Shown: piece by piece, positions 36,884 through 49,438 of the stretch
Position numbering within the stretch: position 1 is the stretch's first letter
How the letters are laid out: each line of letters begins with the position of its first letter
Assembly: GCA_051453625.1 (NCBI GenBank)
Contig: JBOZIK010000001.1
Coordinates: 122,908,804 to 122,972,803 of the forward strand
Origin: Welwitschia mirabilis
Lineage: Eukaryota > Gnetophyta > Gnetopsida > Welwitschiales
DNA: 64,000 bases
Direction: 5' to 3'
Made by a program: the position numbers and the translations under genes
Notes under the pieces: generated by a model
What the model saw: only the letters and a program-made list of their open reading frames with translations
Told to the model about the DNA's origin: nothing
The model's database searches: none

Positions 36884-39800
36884 AGCCTTATTAGTCTCTA
36901 ACAAAACCTAGTAATAAACCATGTTTGCGAGCTAACTTATTAAATAATAAAAACAACTAATATACTTAAGGAAATTATCTCAAAAAAAAAATTTAAAAAT
37001 ATCAGAGATACAAAATGGATCATGAGAAATGAGAAAAATTAAACATTTCACCTACTTGAAGATCAGCCAATCAGTTGTCCATGTCATTGTCTGAACAATG
37101 AAGTGGACGATAGGCTCAAAAAAAAAATCTTTGAAATCAGGAACCTATGATAGAATTTTAATTTTTACAAATAATCATTAAATACAAAATGAAGGATCCC
37201 CCACTGAATTAATCAGTAATGAAATAAAAAGATTGCACATGTAAAATTAATTCTCATCATGTGAAAATTAAAGATACACATGAAAATTTAGAGAAAAATC
37301 AATAGACCATGCTAAAATAAAAAATGATATGTCTATATAAAATCAGAAAGTTTTTAGTATAAAAAATACATAGAGGGGGAGATACAAAATAAGAAAAAAT
37401 CACTTCCCTCATTGACGCATAATAAACTCAGGCTCAGTGGCTAGCTCAAGTGCAAGGGGAAAAGAAGGAGAATGCTCAGCATTAATAAGGAAACAAAGGT
37501 TCAAAGATGTAGAGACAGATCTGACCATCTCGTCACCCTAGATATGTACAGCCTCTGGTAAGTCAACTATGACACTCTTCTAGATAGAACTAACATGCTA
37601 ATGCATGTTGATAATCTGGTCCTCATAGTGCTGAACTCTCCTCATAATAGACAGGATTCTCTACTCTAATGTTTGTTGCCTCTGATCAAGTACTTGAATC
37701 CTCTGGTTAAGTGCCTGGATACCTCTGTCCATGAAATCACTGATGGTCTCAGTGGTCTCTATCAAGAGGGCCTACATTTTCTTAGTAAAGCCCTAACTGC
37801 AGGTCTCTATACCTAAGGTTTCTCTGCCTCTCCTAGAACTTGTATGCCTATGTCCTGCAGATAGTGAACTAAAGTCTTAATGTGAGATAGGCACTGTCAC
37901 CTATGAGCTTTAGTATTCCAAAAAATCTAAAAAGTGCTGATAGGAGGCATGGATAATCAAGAGTCTAAAGTAAACATGCCTCAATCATAGATCTGAGTCT
38001 CTTCTAGATAAACATAGGAANNNNNNNNNNNNNNNNNNNNNNNNNNNNNNNNNNNNNNNNNNNNNNNNNNNNNNNNNNNNNNNNNNNNNNNNNNNNNNNN
38101 NNNNNNNNNNNNNNNNNNNNATCCCTAAGGTTTCTCTACCTCTCTTAGAACTTGTATGCCTATGTCCTGCAGATAGTGAACTAAAGTCTTAACGTGAGAT
38201 AGGCGCTATCACCTATGAGCTTTAGTATCCCAAAAAATCTAAAAAGTGCTGAGAGGAGGCATGGATAATCAAGAGTCTGAAGTAAACATGCCTCAATCAT
38301 AGATCTGAGTCTATTCTAGATAAACATAGGAAGATCCATTTGCTCCCTATGTCTAAATGCTACCAAAATATATAAATGTACTACCATAGTATGACTATTA
38401 GGAAAAGATGGACTGATGNNNNNNNNNNNNNNNNNNNNNNNNNNNNNNNNNNNNNNNNNNNNNNNNNNNNNNNNNNNNNNNNNNNNNNNNNNNNNNNNNN
38501 NNNNNNNNNNNNNNNNNNNNNNNNNNNNNNNNNNNNNNNNNNNNNNNNNNNNNNNNNNNNNNNNNNNNNNNNNNNNNNNNNNNNNNNNNNNNNNNNNNNN
38601 NNNNNNNNNNNNNNNNNNNNNNNNNNNNNNNNNNNNNNNNNNNNNNNNNNNNNNNNNNNNNNNNNNNNNNNNNNNNNNNNNNNNNNNNNNNNNNNNNNNN
38701 NNNNNNNNNNNNNNNNNNNNNNNNNNNNNNNNNNNNNNNNNNNNNNNNNNNNNNNNNNNNNNNTTATAAGGTCTCCAACCGATCTCTCGACATAGAGACT
38801 GGTGGTTTGAATAGTCAATAAACATCCATGACAAGGTGGTGGACATGCTGGTTCTACACGCTCTATCTCTGGCGACACTATGGGACTTGCCTTCTACTCT
38901 ACGACTTTGGCCTTAGTCTCAGCATATCTAGCTCTATGTGTATGGAGCCTACTCAATTGAAAACATACAAAAATGTTATAAAAAAATGGAAATACATATC
39001 GAAAATGTTGCATGGATGTGCAATAACAACATCTAAAAATTGATAAAATCTATGAAAAATGCTGAAGATATGTCCTTCTCCCTTAAAGGTTGCAATGCAT
39101 CCCAAATTACCTAAACATAAGAAGAAAAATAAGAAATACATGAAAATTTTAAAAGCTGTGTTTTCAGTGGGCCTTGCATATGGAAAAAAATTTGAAGTTC
39201 TCAAATGAAAAATTTAATTTGGTAAAATCATAGAAAACATTGAGCTAATCAATTTTACCTAAATGTCACTACATTTTGACCTATTATTTGTGACAAAACA
39301 AGTGTGAAAATACCTCGTAAAATGCACAATTATTCATAACTCGAAAAATACACAGTGAAATTCAAATCTATAAGTCTCAAACCAAAGAGCATGAAAAATT
39401 GATTGATATACATGAAAACTACACATAGAAAGATTAAAAAACAGAAGAAAAAATTGAAAAATAGGAGGAGAGAGAAACATACCTCATTTTTACAAATTTG
39501 ATAAAATCTCATAAATCTGGATATGCAATCAGGCAGGACAAGATCCAAAACACTAGTACAATCTAGAGGGATCTTTGTCTTTTAAAGGAATAAGTGAAAA
39601 TAACGAAGAAATAAGAAAAAATAAGGAAAAAATGTTTGGGTTGCAGTTATATTGCATTGTCCTCTAGTCGCATCATTCAGATGACAGTCCTAGGACAACT
39701 CTCAGAAAAAACTAAACTGTCATCCTCCTAGTGTTATCTATATTACCAAGTGGATGATAAGGCATTAAAAAGTTTCCCAAAAATAAAGATACCAGCCAAT

Positions 39801-41600
39801 AAACTTAGGCTTAGATATGATCATCTAAGTATCAGATTTTGACAAAAAAACCTAGAAAAATAAAAAATCAGAAAGAAAACCACAAAAATCAAGAGAGAAA
39901 GGAAAACTCACAAGAAAAGAACAACTATGGCTAAAAAAAGGTAACTAAGTTGAAACCTGAGAGTAAAAGCTAAGTAAATGTTCCCAAACAGAAAAGGAGA
40001 ACAAGATAAACTCAGAACTCCATAAGCTACAAGAAAACTCATAAAAACTAGGAAATAAAAAAAGATTGTCTGTTTAATTTCAAATGATAATTGAAAAATG
40101 ATATAAACATGAAAGAATAGCAAGAAAACAACTAAATGATTAAGGTTCTATAAAAGGTTAAGAAAATGTGTAAATGACTTTAAAATAACAAACTCAAAAA
40201 CCAAAGAAACATAGAATTAAAACGGACACAAGAAACAAGGAGAAGATTNNNNNNNNNNNNNNNNNNNNNNNNNNNNNAACTTCCAAGCAATACATCATAA
40301 AGTCACCTGAGTGAATATGCATAATAAAATGTATAAAGTTTCACTCGAAATGGTAGTGATTATGGCGATACCAAAACTCAAGTACTTAGAACAATGAATG
40401 TCAAAATCAAAAGCTGCTTAGAAATGAACTTACCTGTTCTCACCTCATAAACACACCTGAATCCTCAAAAGTGAAATGACTAAGTGGGAATACTAAGAGT
40501 GTAAGAAACAAACAATGTTTTTGATGACTCTAGGAATACCACTGATTTGATAGCCTCAAAGTTTTACTACAACCTTTTTCCATGATGAGGGGAGTACAAC
40601 CACAATTAGAGGAGTAAGAACCTATGAAGCATGACCAATTGATCCCCCAGTGGAGTTCCCATAGCTACCAATACTACCAAAGATTCCTTTCAGAAAAATT
40701 TACCCTGGTGTGGTAAAACATCATAAAGACCATGTATTTTCCTTTAAGTACAAGATACAATAGCTTATTGTCATTATTTCTTCTTTTAAAAAGAAAAATA
40801 TTCCCACATGATCACATACTCAAAAAGATGAAGGTGAATAAGTGAGATAAAAGATAAAAAACAAACACTCCCAAATAATCAAAGACCTTAACATCATTAA
40901 AAAAAAAGCACAAGAACTAAGGCATCTTCTTTCAAGTGAAGTCCATAGACATAGAAATGTCTCAAGATTAGGTGAATCNNNNNNNNNNNNNNNNNNNNNN
41001 NNNNNNNNNNNNNNNNNNNNNNNNNNNNNNNNNNNNNNNNNNNNNNNNNNNNNNNNNNNNNNNNNNNNNNNNNNNNNNAAAAAAAAAACACTCCCAAATA
41101 ATCAAAAACCTTAACATTATTAAAAAAAAAAGCACAAGAACTAAGGCATCTTCTTTTAAGTGAAGTCCATAGACATAGAAATGTCTCAAGATTAGGTGAA
41201 TCAAATATTACCACTGTAAAATTCCTAAGTATGAATACTAATCATAAAACTTTATAAAGCAACACACAAGTCAATTTTAAAAGATGATTAAATAACATCA
41301 TAACATTTACCAAAGGAATAAGCTAATAAAGAACNNNNNNNNNNNNNNNNNNNNNNNNNNNNNNNNNNNNNNNNNNNNNNNNNNNNNNNNNNNNNNNNNN
41401 NNNNNNNNNNNNNNNNNNNNNNNNNNNNNNNNNNTGAATCAAATATTACCACTGTAAAATTCCTAATATGAATACTAATCATAAAACTTTATAAAGCAAC
41501 ACACAAGTCAATTTTAAAAGATGATCAAATGACATCATAACATTTACCAAAGGAATAAGCTAATAAAGAACTCAAACAATAATAGGGATAAAAGTTCTCC
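36884..41600 (-). pseudogene. Gypsy 3' region between integrase and 3' LTR (env-like position)
   Basis: Athila-type elements carry an extra, sometimes env-like, ORF here. In this copy no intact reading remains. The best coding trace is a decayed minus-strand stretch at about 37585-37760 with a heptad-like pattern (DFMDRGIQALNQRIQVLDQR), predicting a coiled coil. Hydrophobic readings near 39000 and 40000 are AT-driven and not trusted as membrane segments. N runs: 38021-38120, 38419-38763, 40249-40277, 40979-41078 and 41335-41434. The three 100-N runs (the first, fourth and fifth) carry flanking duplications of about 212, 124 and 138 bp. Confidence 0.5.
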
Positions 41601-42370
41601 TTATTAAGGAAAACCTCCAAAAAAAGTGCTTCTATCATATTCATGGTTGCATCAAAAGATCCTTCATATAATTTCAACCATTGTCTATTAACCTTCTGAA
41701 TCTCCTTAGTCTTTAAGTCTAAAATCTTAACTGAGCCATTAGTATGCACTTTCTCTATAAGGTAAGGATTAATCATTTAGAGATCAACTTGTTATTTAAA
41801 AAATCAACTCTACTATTATATAAAGAAGAAGTTAACCTAGTTCAAATTTTTTATGAAATATCTCTTTATCATGTTTGAACTTTGCTTAGGCTTTATGGAT
41901 TAACTGACAATATATAACATGAGTTTTTTTTCCATTAAAGTAGTCTAATTGAGCTAATATATATTTAATATTTTCATAAAGGTTCACAAGATTAAGTTGA
42001 TAAAACACATGATAAGAATTATAGCATACATTAATAGGTAAAACACATACTTTACCATATACAAGTTTATAAGGTAATAAACCAAGATAAGTATGTCAAG
42101 TAGTATGATAAGTCAAAAGAACATCGTTAAGCTTAGAAGCCCAAGATTTCTTATTAACAGAGACACGTTTTTGCAACATTTTCTTAATTTCTCTATTAGC
42201 ATTTTTAGCATGTTTATTAGTCTAAGGATGATAAGCACAAGATCCTATATGCTCTTTACTAATGGATAAAAGAAGTTTTCTAAAAATATGATTAATGAAA
42301 TGAGTATCTTGATCACTAATGATAATTCTAGGAAAACTAGATCTCTAAAAAATATAAGTTCTAAGAAAAT
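41600..42370 (-). pseudogene. Gypsy integrase remnant
   Basis: Minus-strand readings show the integrase core around FPRIIISDQDTHFINHIF (SDxGTHF block), then SCAYHP*TNKHAK (YHPQTNGQ with Gln now stop), NREIKKMLQKRVSV, WASKLNDVLLTYHTT and LPYKLVYGKVCVLPIN (about 41950-42350). The C-terminal part at 41640-41776 reads GSVKILDLKTKEIQKVNRQW, matching the GAVEIxxxxxGxxFKVNGQRLK block of Athila-like integrases. Stops break the frame, so it is inactive. Confidence 0.88.
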
Positions 42371-42849
42371 GATAAATATTTCGAGTATCATTCAAAGAAG
42401 TAGGTATGGCTTTAACCCATTTAGTCACAATCTACAACCACTAAAATGTAATGTTTATCAGAAGAAGTTGGATGAGTAGGACCTATGAAATTAATATTCC
42501 AATAATTAAAAGGATCATACTCAATAATAGGTTTAATGAACATTTTCTGTGAATGAACAATGCTACCATAACACTGATAAGAATCACATCTTCTAGAAAA
42601 ATCACAGGAATCCTGAAAAGGAGTAGGCTAATATAAACCAAAATGGAGGATTTTCATATCCATTTTATATCCACTAAAGTATCCTCCACAAACATCACCA
42701 TGACAAAGATAAAGGATTTTAGGTATTTCCCAATCAGGTATATATTTTCTCATAATTTGGTCTTTACACCTATGGCACAAATGTGGCTCTATTCACTTAT
42801 AGTTACTTATTCTGTGGAGAAAATATTTGCATTGACTATATGTTTAATA

Positions 42850-43200
42850 TTATGGTGTTTTCATGGTTACAAGGTAGTTAATAATATCTACATGCCAAAA
42901 AGGAAGATAAGTAAAAGATATAGCAAAAAAATGTTCATCAAGAAAAGCATCATCAATAATGAAATCATCAAAAGGAGAAGAAATACGAGACAAATGATTG
43001 GCAAAACAGTTATGCTTCCCTACTTTATCTATGATGAATAAATTAAACTCTTCCATAAGAAGTATTCATCTAATCAAATAAGCACTAAATTCTTTTTTAG
43101 TCATGAGGTAAAGAATATCAGCAAGGTTAGTGTAAAAATTGGTGTGAACGCCTCAAAAATAATGTCTAAAAGAATCAAGGCAAAAGATAATGGCTCGTAT
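42850..43200 (-). pseudogene. Gypsy RNase H end and zinc-binding linker remnant
   Basis: At 42850-43056 the minus strand reads EEFNLFIIDKVGKHNCFANH then LSRIS, matching the LQEFDFEVxDKKGxENxVADHLSRL stretch that ends RNase H in plant Gypsy elements. It is followed by a decayed PW.VDIINYL equivalent that precedes the zinc-binding part of integrase. The plus-strand 132-residue reading over the same DNA is its shadow. Confidence 0.8.
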
Positions 43201-43201
43201 T

Positions 43202-44660
43202 TCTTTCTCTGTAGTGGTATAATTTATTTGAGCTCTAGACAAAGATTTGCTATGGTAAGATATAACTTTAAAATCATTTTCATATTTCTAACAAAGTACC
43301 CCACCCACAGTAAAATTACTTACAACACACATTAGTTTAAAGTTTTTTTTCTTAATTGAATCCCATTACTATAGGAGCATAAAAAAGTTTATGTTTAAGC
43401 TTATTAAAAACAAGCTGACAAGATTCATTCCATTCAAATTTAGCTTCTTTATCTAGTAATGAGTAAAGGAGTTTACAAATATTAGCATAATCATGAATAA
43501 ACTGATAATAAAAATCATAATGATTAAGAAAATATCTACCTTATTTAACGTTTGTAGGAGAATTTAGGTTTTGAATAATATCAAATTTTAAAGCGTCTAT
43601 CCTAATCCTTTCTTTTACGATATGATGATCTAAAACAATTTTACTTTCAACAAGAAATANNNNNNNNNNNNNNNNNNNNNNNNNNNNNNNNNNNNNNNNN
43701 NNNNNNNNNNNNNNNNNNNNNNNNNNNNNNNNNNNNNNNNNNNNNNNNNNNNNNNNNNNTCTTTTCTCTATAGTGGTATAATTCATTTGATCTCTAGATA
43801 AAGATTTACTATGGTAAGATATAACTTTAAAATAATTTTCATATTTCTAACAAAGAATCCTTTCCATAATAAAACTACTTGCATTACACATTAATTTAAA
43901 GTTTTTTCCCAATTGGGTTTCATTACTATAGAAGCATAAAAAAGTTTACATTTAAGCCTATCAAAAGCAAGCTACCAAGATTTATATCATTCAAATTTAG
44001 CTTCTTTCTGTAGTAATGATTGAAGGGTTTATCGATATTAGCATAATCATGAATAAATTAACAATAAAAACCATAATGACTAAGGAAAGATCTAAAACAA
44101 GAAATAATATCAACATTTTAAGCATCCATTATAATCACCTTTTTTGAGATATGGTGATCTAAAATAATTCCACTTTCAACAAGAAATAAACTATTTTTCC
44201 AACTCAAGTGTAGATCACTAGAAATGCAATAATCAAAGACTTTCTCTAATCTATCTAAAATTTGTTCAAAAGCTTCAGCATAAATAGAGACGTTATTCAT
44301 AGTCTCAATATAATACTCAAGCATATCAAAAAAATTCCCATCATAGCATACTAAAAAGTATCGAGAGTATTACAAAATATAAAAGGCATATGTTACAAAG
44401 TGAAAGTACCAAAAGAAGAAGTAAAGTGATTTTAGCTTGATCCTCACTAGCAATGTAAACCTAGTTGTAACTACTATAAATAGTAAAAAGTATGGCCATG
44501 AATTCTATCAAGTATTTAATCAATAAAAACCAAAGGACAGTGGACTTTTTTAGTTACTTTATTTAGTTTTCTAAAGTCTATGCACATCCTCCATTTCCCA
44601 TCTTTCTTAAAAACTATCGTCAATGGGCTAACCCATTTACTTCATCTATCAAATAAATGA
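43202..44660 (-). pseudogene. Gypsy reverse transcriptase remnant
   Basis: At 44520-44640 the minus strand reads WVSPLTIVFKKDGKWRMCID, then FRKLNKVTKKVHCPL and FID*ILDRI, the standard opening blocks of Ty3/Gypsy RT, with a former Gln now a stop. At 44118-44324 come FEQILDRLEKVFDYCI and LSWKNSLFLVESGIILDHHI, the blocks after the catalytic site. A 100-N gap (43660-43759) is flanked by a ~430-460-bp duplication (43202-43659 and 43760-44188) that differs at about a tenth of positions. Confidence 0.88.
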
Positions 44661-45299
44661 TTCTAGCATCTATGAAATTTATGATTTTATCTTTACCAAC
44701 TTATTTAAGAGCTAGATTAAGTCTACCTTAGGGTTGCTTAATAGGTTTTACATTTTCCTTAAGGTAGATTTTATGTTGAACAATCGAGGTAGGAATGGCT
44801 GTTAAATCATTGTAGGACTAAGCAAATAAATTTACCTTAAATTGCAAAAGAGAGAATAGACTCAATTAATGTTGAGGGGTAAGATTTTGATTGATGATTA
44901 ATGGTTTGTTTAGATCACTATTTAGACAAATGTATTTTAGTCCACTATCTAAAGGTTTTAGATTCAACTTTAAGTTTAGATTTTTATTTTCTATAAAATT
45001 TTTAGGAAAACTAACTATCATCTCATACTATCTTCCAGATGTTAGTAGTGGACAACCACCCTCAAAATAGAAAATATCAATTCTGCTAAAATCTCAAACT
45101 TCTACATAGTTAATAGACTCAGACTCTCTACTCTCTAGATAAAAAAAAATCAGTTTCCAAATGGTCACAAGTTATCTACTTCTAATTGATCATCAAACAA
45201 AGTTGGTTCATGAATCATGGACCATCTCTCCTCTAGTGGACATTGCTATAAAAATAATATTGGCTTTATTTCTTCCTCCACACTCAAATCATTTCCTAA

Positions 45300-45660
45300 A
45301 TCTTTTTTAGCTACATCAAAAACTCTTATTGAATTTTTTTTTTTATTTTCAAAATGACACTCATCAAACTAGTTCTTGTATCTAAATATAGTGGACTATT
45401 TCATAGAAAGCTCTACTTAGAAGTAATGGGTAACCACCATTACACTCAACTTTTATAACAACAAGATCAATGGGGTAGAAAGTTTCTTCTATTTAAATGA
45501 CTAAATCCTTAATCATACCTAACAGTTTCTTCATGGAAGTATGAGCCAATTCTAAAATAATCTATATAGGCTCTATGTTATCTTCCAACCTAAGTCTCTG
45601 ATAAATATTCAAGGGCATAATGTTAACACTAGCTCCAATATCAATCAAGGATTCTTAATC
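45300..45660 (-). pseudogene. Gypsy aspartic protease remnant
   Basis: Minus-strand reading LIDIGASVNIMPL (45604-45655) matches the retropepsin active-site block (ALxDxGASVNLMPL) of Athila/Tat-like elements. It is followed by IYQRLRL, then FYPIDLVVIKVE and PLLLSRAF, equal to the later (F)xPxDFxVxD and PIILGRPF blocks. Two stops, both at former Gln codons, interrupt it. Confidence 0.8.
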
Positions 45661-45899
45661 CTACATTTTCGTTCTAAAGTAACACTCATAGTTGCTACCC
45701 TGAATCCTTAAAACTTGGATATTTTTGATAAACTAAGTTATTAACAAATTGATCTAGGAAGACTTTGCTAGGTATGGTTCATTTTTGCTTCTTCCTAATC
45801 AGGTCTTTTCACAACTTAGAATACTTTTATCTTGCAAAAGTTTCCAAAATGGTAAGTTGATGCTCACATTTTGCATTAGGGCTTTTAGATAATCATCAA

Positions 45900-47610
45900 A
45901 AATAAGATTTATGTCTAATCTATTAAGACATGGAGTAGAAGATTTCTTATATGAAGAATTTTTTCTTTTATTACTTAATGGAAAAGGAAAAAAATAGTTT
46001 TCTAAAATTTTTATGTTCTTTTCTTCATCATTTTTGTCACTTTACGATGTGGAAGCTTCATGGTTGGGAGAAGTTGTGTTATTTTCACTTCTTATCACCA
46101 CCTTATAATTATTTTTTATTGCATTTGGGTTCAATAAAGATTGAGTGGTAAGAAACTCTTATAATCTTTGGTTAACAAGAATAGTTTATTGTAAAACACT
46201 TATAAGGCTTTCAATTTTTGAGTTTTTTCTTTCTTGTGTTTTTTTTAACTCTTCAATGGAATTCCTAAGAGGATCACTTTGGTTTTAAAAGTTGTATGTG
46301 CTTGCTTAATTATTTGAGTTATTAGATTAGAAGTTCATGTTCTCAGATCTTTGCTCAAAATGTCAAAAATTAGAATGGTTTATTAAAAATTTTTAAAATT
46401 GGATTGTTTACTCATCCTAGGTTGAAAGTTATTTTGATTTTGAACTTGTCTTTAGTTTTGGTTTTAGTAGTAGTTTAAGGATCTCTGGTTGAATGCACAT
46501 ACTTCTTCATAGATTCTTTATTTGTAAGTTAGAAGTAAAGGGCATTCTTTGGTAACATGATAAGTATCCTCACACATATCACAAGTAGAGCTATAACTAC
46601 ACTATTTTCGGTTGCCACCTTTGCATCTAGAATTATTTGAGTATATTTTTCCAAGGTTAATGTGAAATCCTTAATGATATTTGATGGTTTATTTTTAGTT
46701 CTTATTTCTTATTTTTCATGTTTTATCTTCTTAATATCTTTAATGATTTAACCTATAGTTCGATCTTCTCTAGATGAGGATTTAGGCTGAGTTTGACTCA
46801 CTTCTATCAATCTTTCCAGCACTTTTCAAGCATTTTCTAAACTTAAGTTCAACAAATTACTTCCACATGAAAAATCAACTAGTTACTTTATTTGACTGTT
46901 TAATCCATTGTAAAATAGTCTATTAGTTCTTCTTAAGAGAAAGCATCTACAGGGTTCAAATGTAAAGTAATAAAAAATATCTCCTAAGTAGAGGCATAAT
47001 TTTATTAGGCATTTGTTAAAAATTGGTTACTTCTTTCTTATCTCTTCGAATGGTGGTTTCACTCATAAATATTTTTATGAAGGCTTCTTAAACTTCACTC
47101 CATGATTTTAGACTTTTGTGAAGAATCGTTCTTAACCATAGTCTAGCCTTATCTTTTAAAGTAATGGAAAATATGATCATGTAGGTTCTATCACTTATAT
47201 GTTTTTTATTGTTTTCAGAAGTGAGCATTAATTGTTCTATATCGGTAATGTGTTACAAAGGGTCTTCATCTAGTTCTCCACTAAAAATAGGACAGGCATT
47301 TAAGTTTCTTAGTTCAACATCATCACCAAGAGGTAAATCAAAGGGATTTGAATTTCATGTTCTTTATTGGTGATCAAATCTCTAAGGATGACATTGGCAT
47401 TGGTTCAAAGAGACGCAGTTGCAAGGGTTCTAATGATAAGTGGTAAATTTGATAAGAGAGGTTGCTTTTGTTTTTGCAATAAGGTAGACATGGTTGTAAA
47501 TGAACAACTATCTTTAACATAATATTCTAAAAAAATTTCTTTAGCAAAATCAGATTCTGAAAAAACAAAAGTAGAAATTACTGTAATTTCTAAATTTTGC
47601 ATACCTTTGA
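45900..47610 (-). pseudogene. Gypsy gag remnant with intact CCHC knuckle
   Basis: Minus-strand readings follow the plant Gypsy gag pattern: a start-like reading from 47602 on, capsid-like sequence, SLENAWKVLERLIEVS near 46830 (TPEEAYELIEEMA equivalent), and an undamaged CX2CX4HX4C zinc knuckle, CDMCEDTYHVTKEC, at 46542-46583. Many stops elsewhere prevent function. Confidence 0.8.
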
Positions 47611-48180
47611 TGTGCTTATCTCAGTTACCATCAAGGTCAATCAAATCTTCTCGAATATTTTCCTTATAAATAGTTTCACTCTTTGGTATTTTTCTTTCTT
47701 ATTAGATTTTACCATAGATGCTCAATATCAAATGCACAAAGTATTATCCCTGCAATCATCAAGATGACAGTCTGGAAAATAGAAACATAGAAAACACAAA
47801 AAAAGGAAAAAGTAGAAATTAAAAAAAAAAAATATTAACAAAGACATAAAACTCTGATAGCAAACTTTCGTGGACTTGTGTTACCTGAATGACAGAGGGA
47901 AATATGGAAAAAGCCCTAAAAATTTTTAACCAAAATAGAAAGCTAAAAAATCATGGCCCAGAGGCCGTCATCGTCACACATCATTTGGACAATAAAGCGG
48001 ATGACAAACATTTTATTACAAAATAGGAAAAACTTTTATTTTAAAATAGAAAAACTTACATTATGAAAAGAAAAACCTATGTTACTAGAGATAAAAGTAC
48101 AACACTCCTATATTCAAGCACCTGAACCAGAATTTCAGAATACTTACTAGAGTAACAACAACTCTCGAAATCCAAGCAGC

Positions 48181-48199
48181 CTTCCTAGTAATAGCGCTA
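48181..48199 (-). other. Primer-binding site, tRNA-Asp-like, transition-decayed
   Basis: Three bases after the 5' LTR the minus strand reads TAGCGCTATTACTAGGAAG. Against the known plant tRNA-Asp site (TGGCGCCGTTGCCGGGGA) every difference is G-to-A or C-to-T. Position and pattern support a decayed tRNA-Asp PBS. The tRNA end is from memory. Confidence 0.65.
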
Positions 48200-48202
48200 A
48201 TA

Positions 48203-49438
48203 TGTTGCAGTGCATATTTATGCAATGTTACATTCTTAGTAGAATTCTGTCAATTACAAATATATACACAAACACAACACACTAACATAGATGGGAGTTA
48301 ATCCAAATGNNNNNNNNNNNNNNNNNNNNNNNNNNNNNNNNNNNNNNNNNNNNNNNNNNNNNNNNNNNNNNNNNNNNNNNNNNNNNNNNNNNNNNNNNNN
48401 NNNNNNNNNATTACAAATATATACACAAACACAACACACTAACATAGATGGAAGTTAATCCAAATGTTGTAATCTGTCAAAGGCCTAGGCTAGAGTAAGA
48501 GAGTTGATTTCCACAAGAAAACACTTTGTATTTTACCTATAGAAATAAGTTTCAATGCATAAAAAGAACAGTGCAACACACTTCTGCAAAGCTAATCTAG
48601 AAATTAAAAATAATAATGCTCAACCTTGGTAAAGGTTTCCCTTATAACCTATATCACTAAAGAAACTATCATAGGATCAAAAGCAACATAAGCTATGAGG
48701 GTTAGAAACAAACATGAATAGGAATCAGAAACAATTTATTTTGTATCAATTCTTAAACAACATCCATGTTATAAAGTAGTTGCACCTCAATGGAGGAATC
48801 TCCATCCAACATCAAGAAATACGTCTCTTTATGACTATAAGGATGGATCTTTGGACCTTCGATCTCCTATCATAAGAATTTTCAGTGCAAATGAAGATAA
48901 GCAGGAGTTAAGGATAGGACTGATATTTATTAACACAAAGACACAATAAAACAATCAGACAGGTGTAGGTCAAACCCTAATGATCACACCAAGAGAAACA
49001 GATAGATAAATTGTATAAGTTAGATGAATGTCAAGTGAGTTATGACAATAGTGTCGTTTAGTTGATCATTTGAATGATGTAAGAGATGATGCCACCTCAT
49101 AAATAATTCGCGTCATCTACCAGATTGACCTCAATCAACATCCCTATTATCATCAATTATTCTATCGTCTGTACAATCGTCTAGATGATGACATGGACAA
49201 TTGGGTTTTACAAATGTTCCATCAATGCATTAGCCTCAATGTTTTACAGGAAATTTATCTCAGAAATGGGAAGTAATAATAATTACTCTGAATGCTACAA
49301 AATGTTATGGAGATTATGTGTTTTTATGTCTTTCATCTTGGCTCTCCATTATTATGGAAATTGAACATATACCTGTCTATTATCCTGTAAAACCACTCAA
49401 AATACCCTATCAAATATGCATAAGTTGGCAACGCAACG
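48203..49438 (-). repeat. 5' LTR of the Gypsy element (right copy)
   Basis: Partner of 35783-36870. It appears longer only because a 100-N gap (48310-48409) is flanked by a 57-bp duplication (48253-48309 and 48410-48466). The terminal CA is changed to CG. The target duplication ATCTT follows at once. Confidence 0.92.

Larger units (their letters stand above)
35783..49438 (-). mobile_element. Complete but decayed Ty3/Gypsy LTR retrotransposon (Athila/Tat-like), minus strand
   Basis: Two direct LTRs (35783-36870 and 48203-49438) begin TGTTG and end CAACA (CAACG in the right copy). The element is flanked on both sides by the 5-bp target duplication ATCTT (35778-35782 and 49439-49443). Minus-strand order after the 5' LTR: primer-binding site, gag with CCHC knuckle, protease, RT, RNase H, integrase, a long 3' region, polypurine tract, 3' LTR. 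This order (RT before integrase) and the integrase wording fit Ty3/Gypsy, closest by eye to Athila/Tat-like plant elements. Stops and frameshifts are everywhere, and the LTRs differ at roughly an eighth of positions, so the insertion is old. Total length is inflated by gap-flanking duplications. It lies inside unit 1 of the 2.2-kb array. Confidence 0.93.

Noticed and set aside
38316-38878. Readings of 117-176 residues across the 345-N gap
   Set aside because: Open only because N codons cannot show stops. The visible ends have no supported domain.
38953-40123. Possible membrane proteins read on the minus strand (38953-39204, 39908-40123)
   Set aside because: The Phe, Leu and Ile richness follows from A-rich plus-strand DNA. 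There is no start context, conserved motif or known env feature.
42643-43041. 132-residue plus-strand reading
   Set aside because: Shadow of the Gypsy RNase H and linker on the minus strand, where family motifs are visible.
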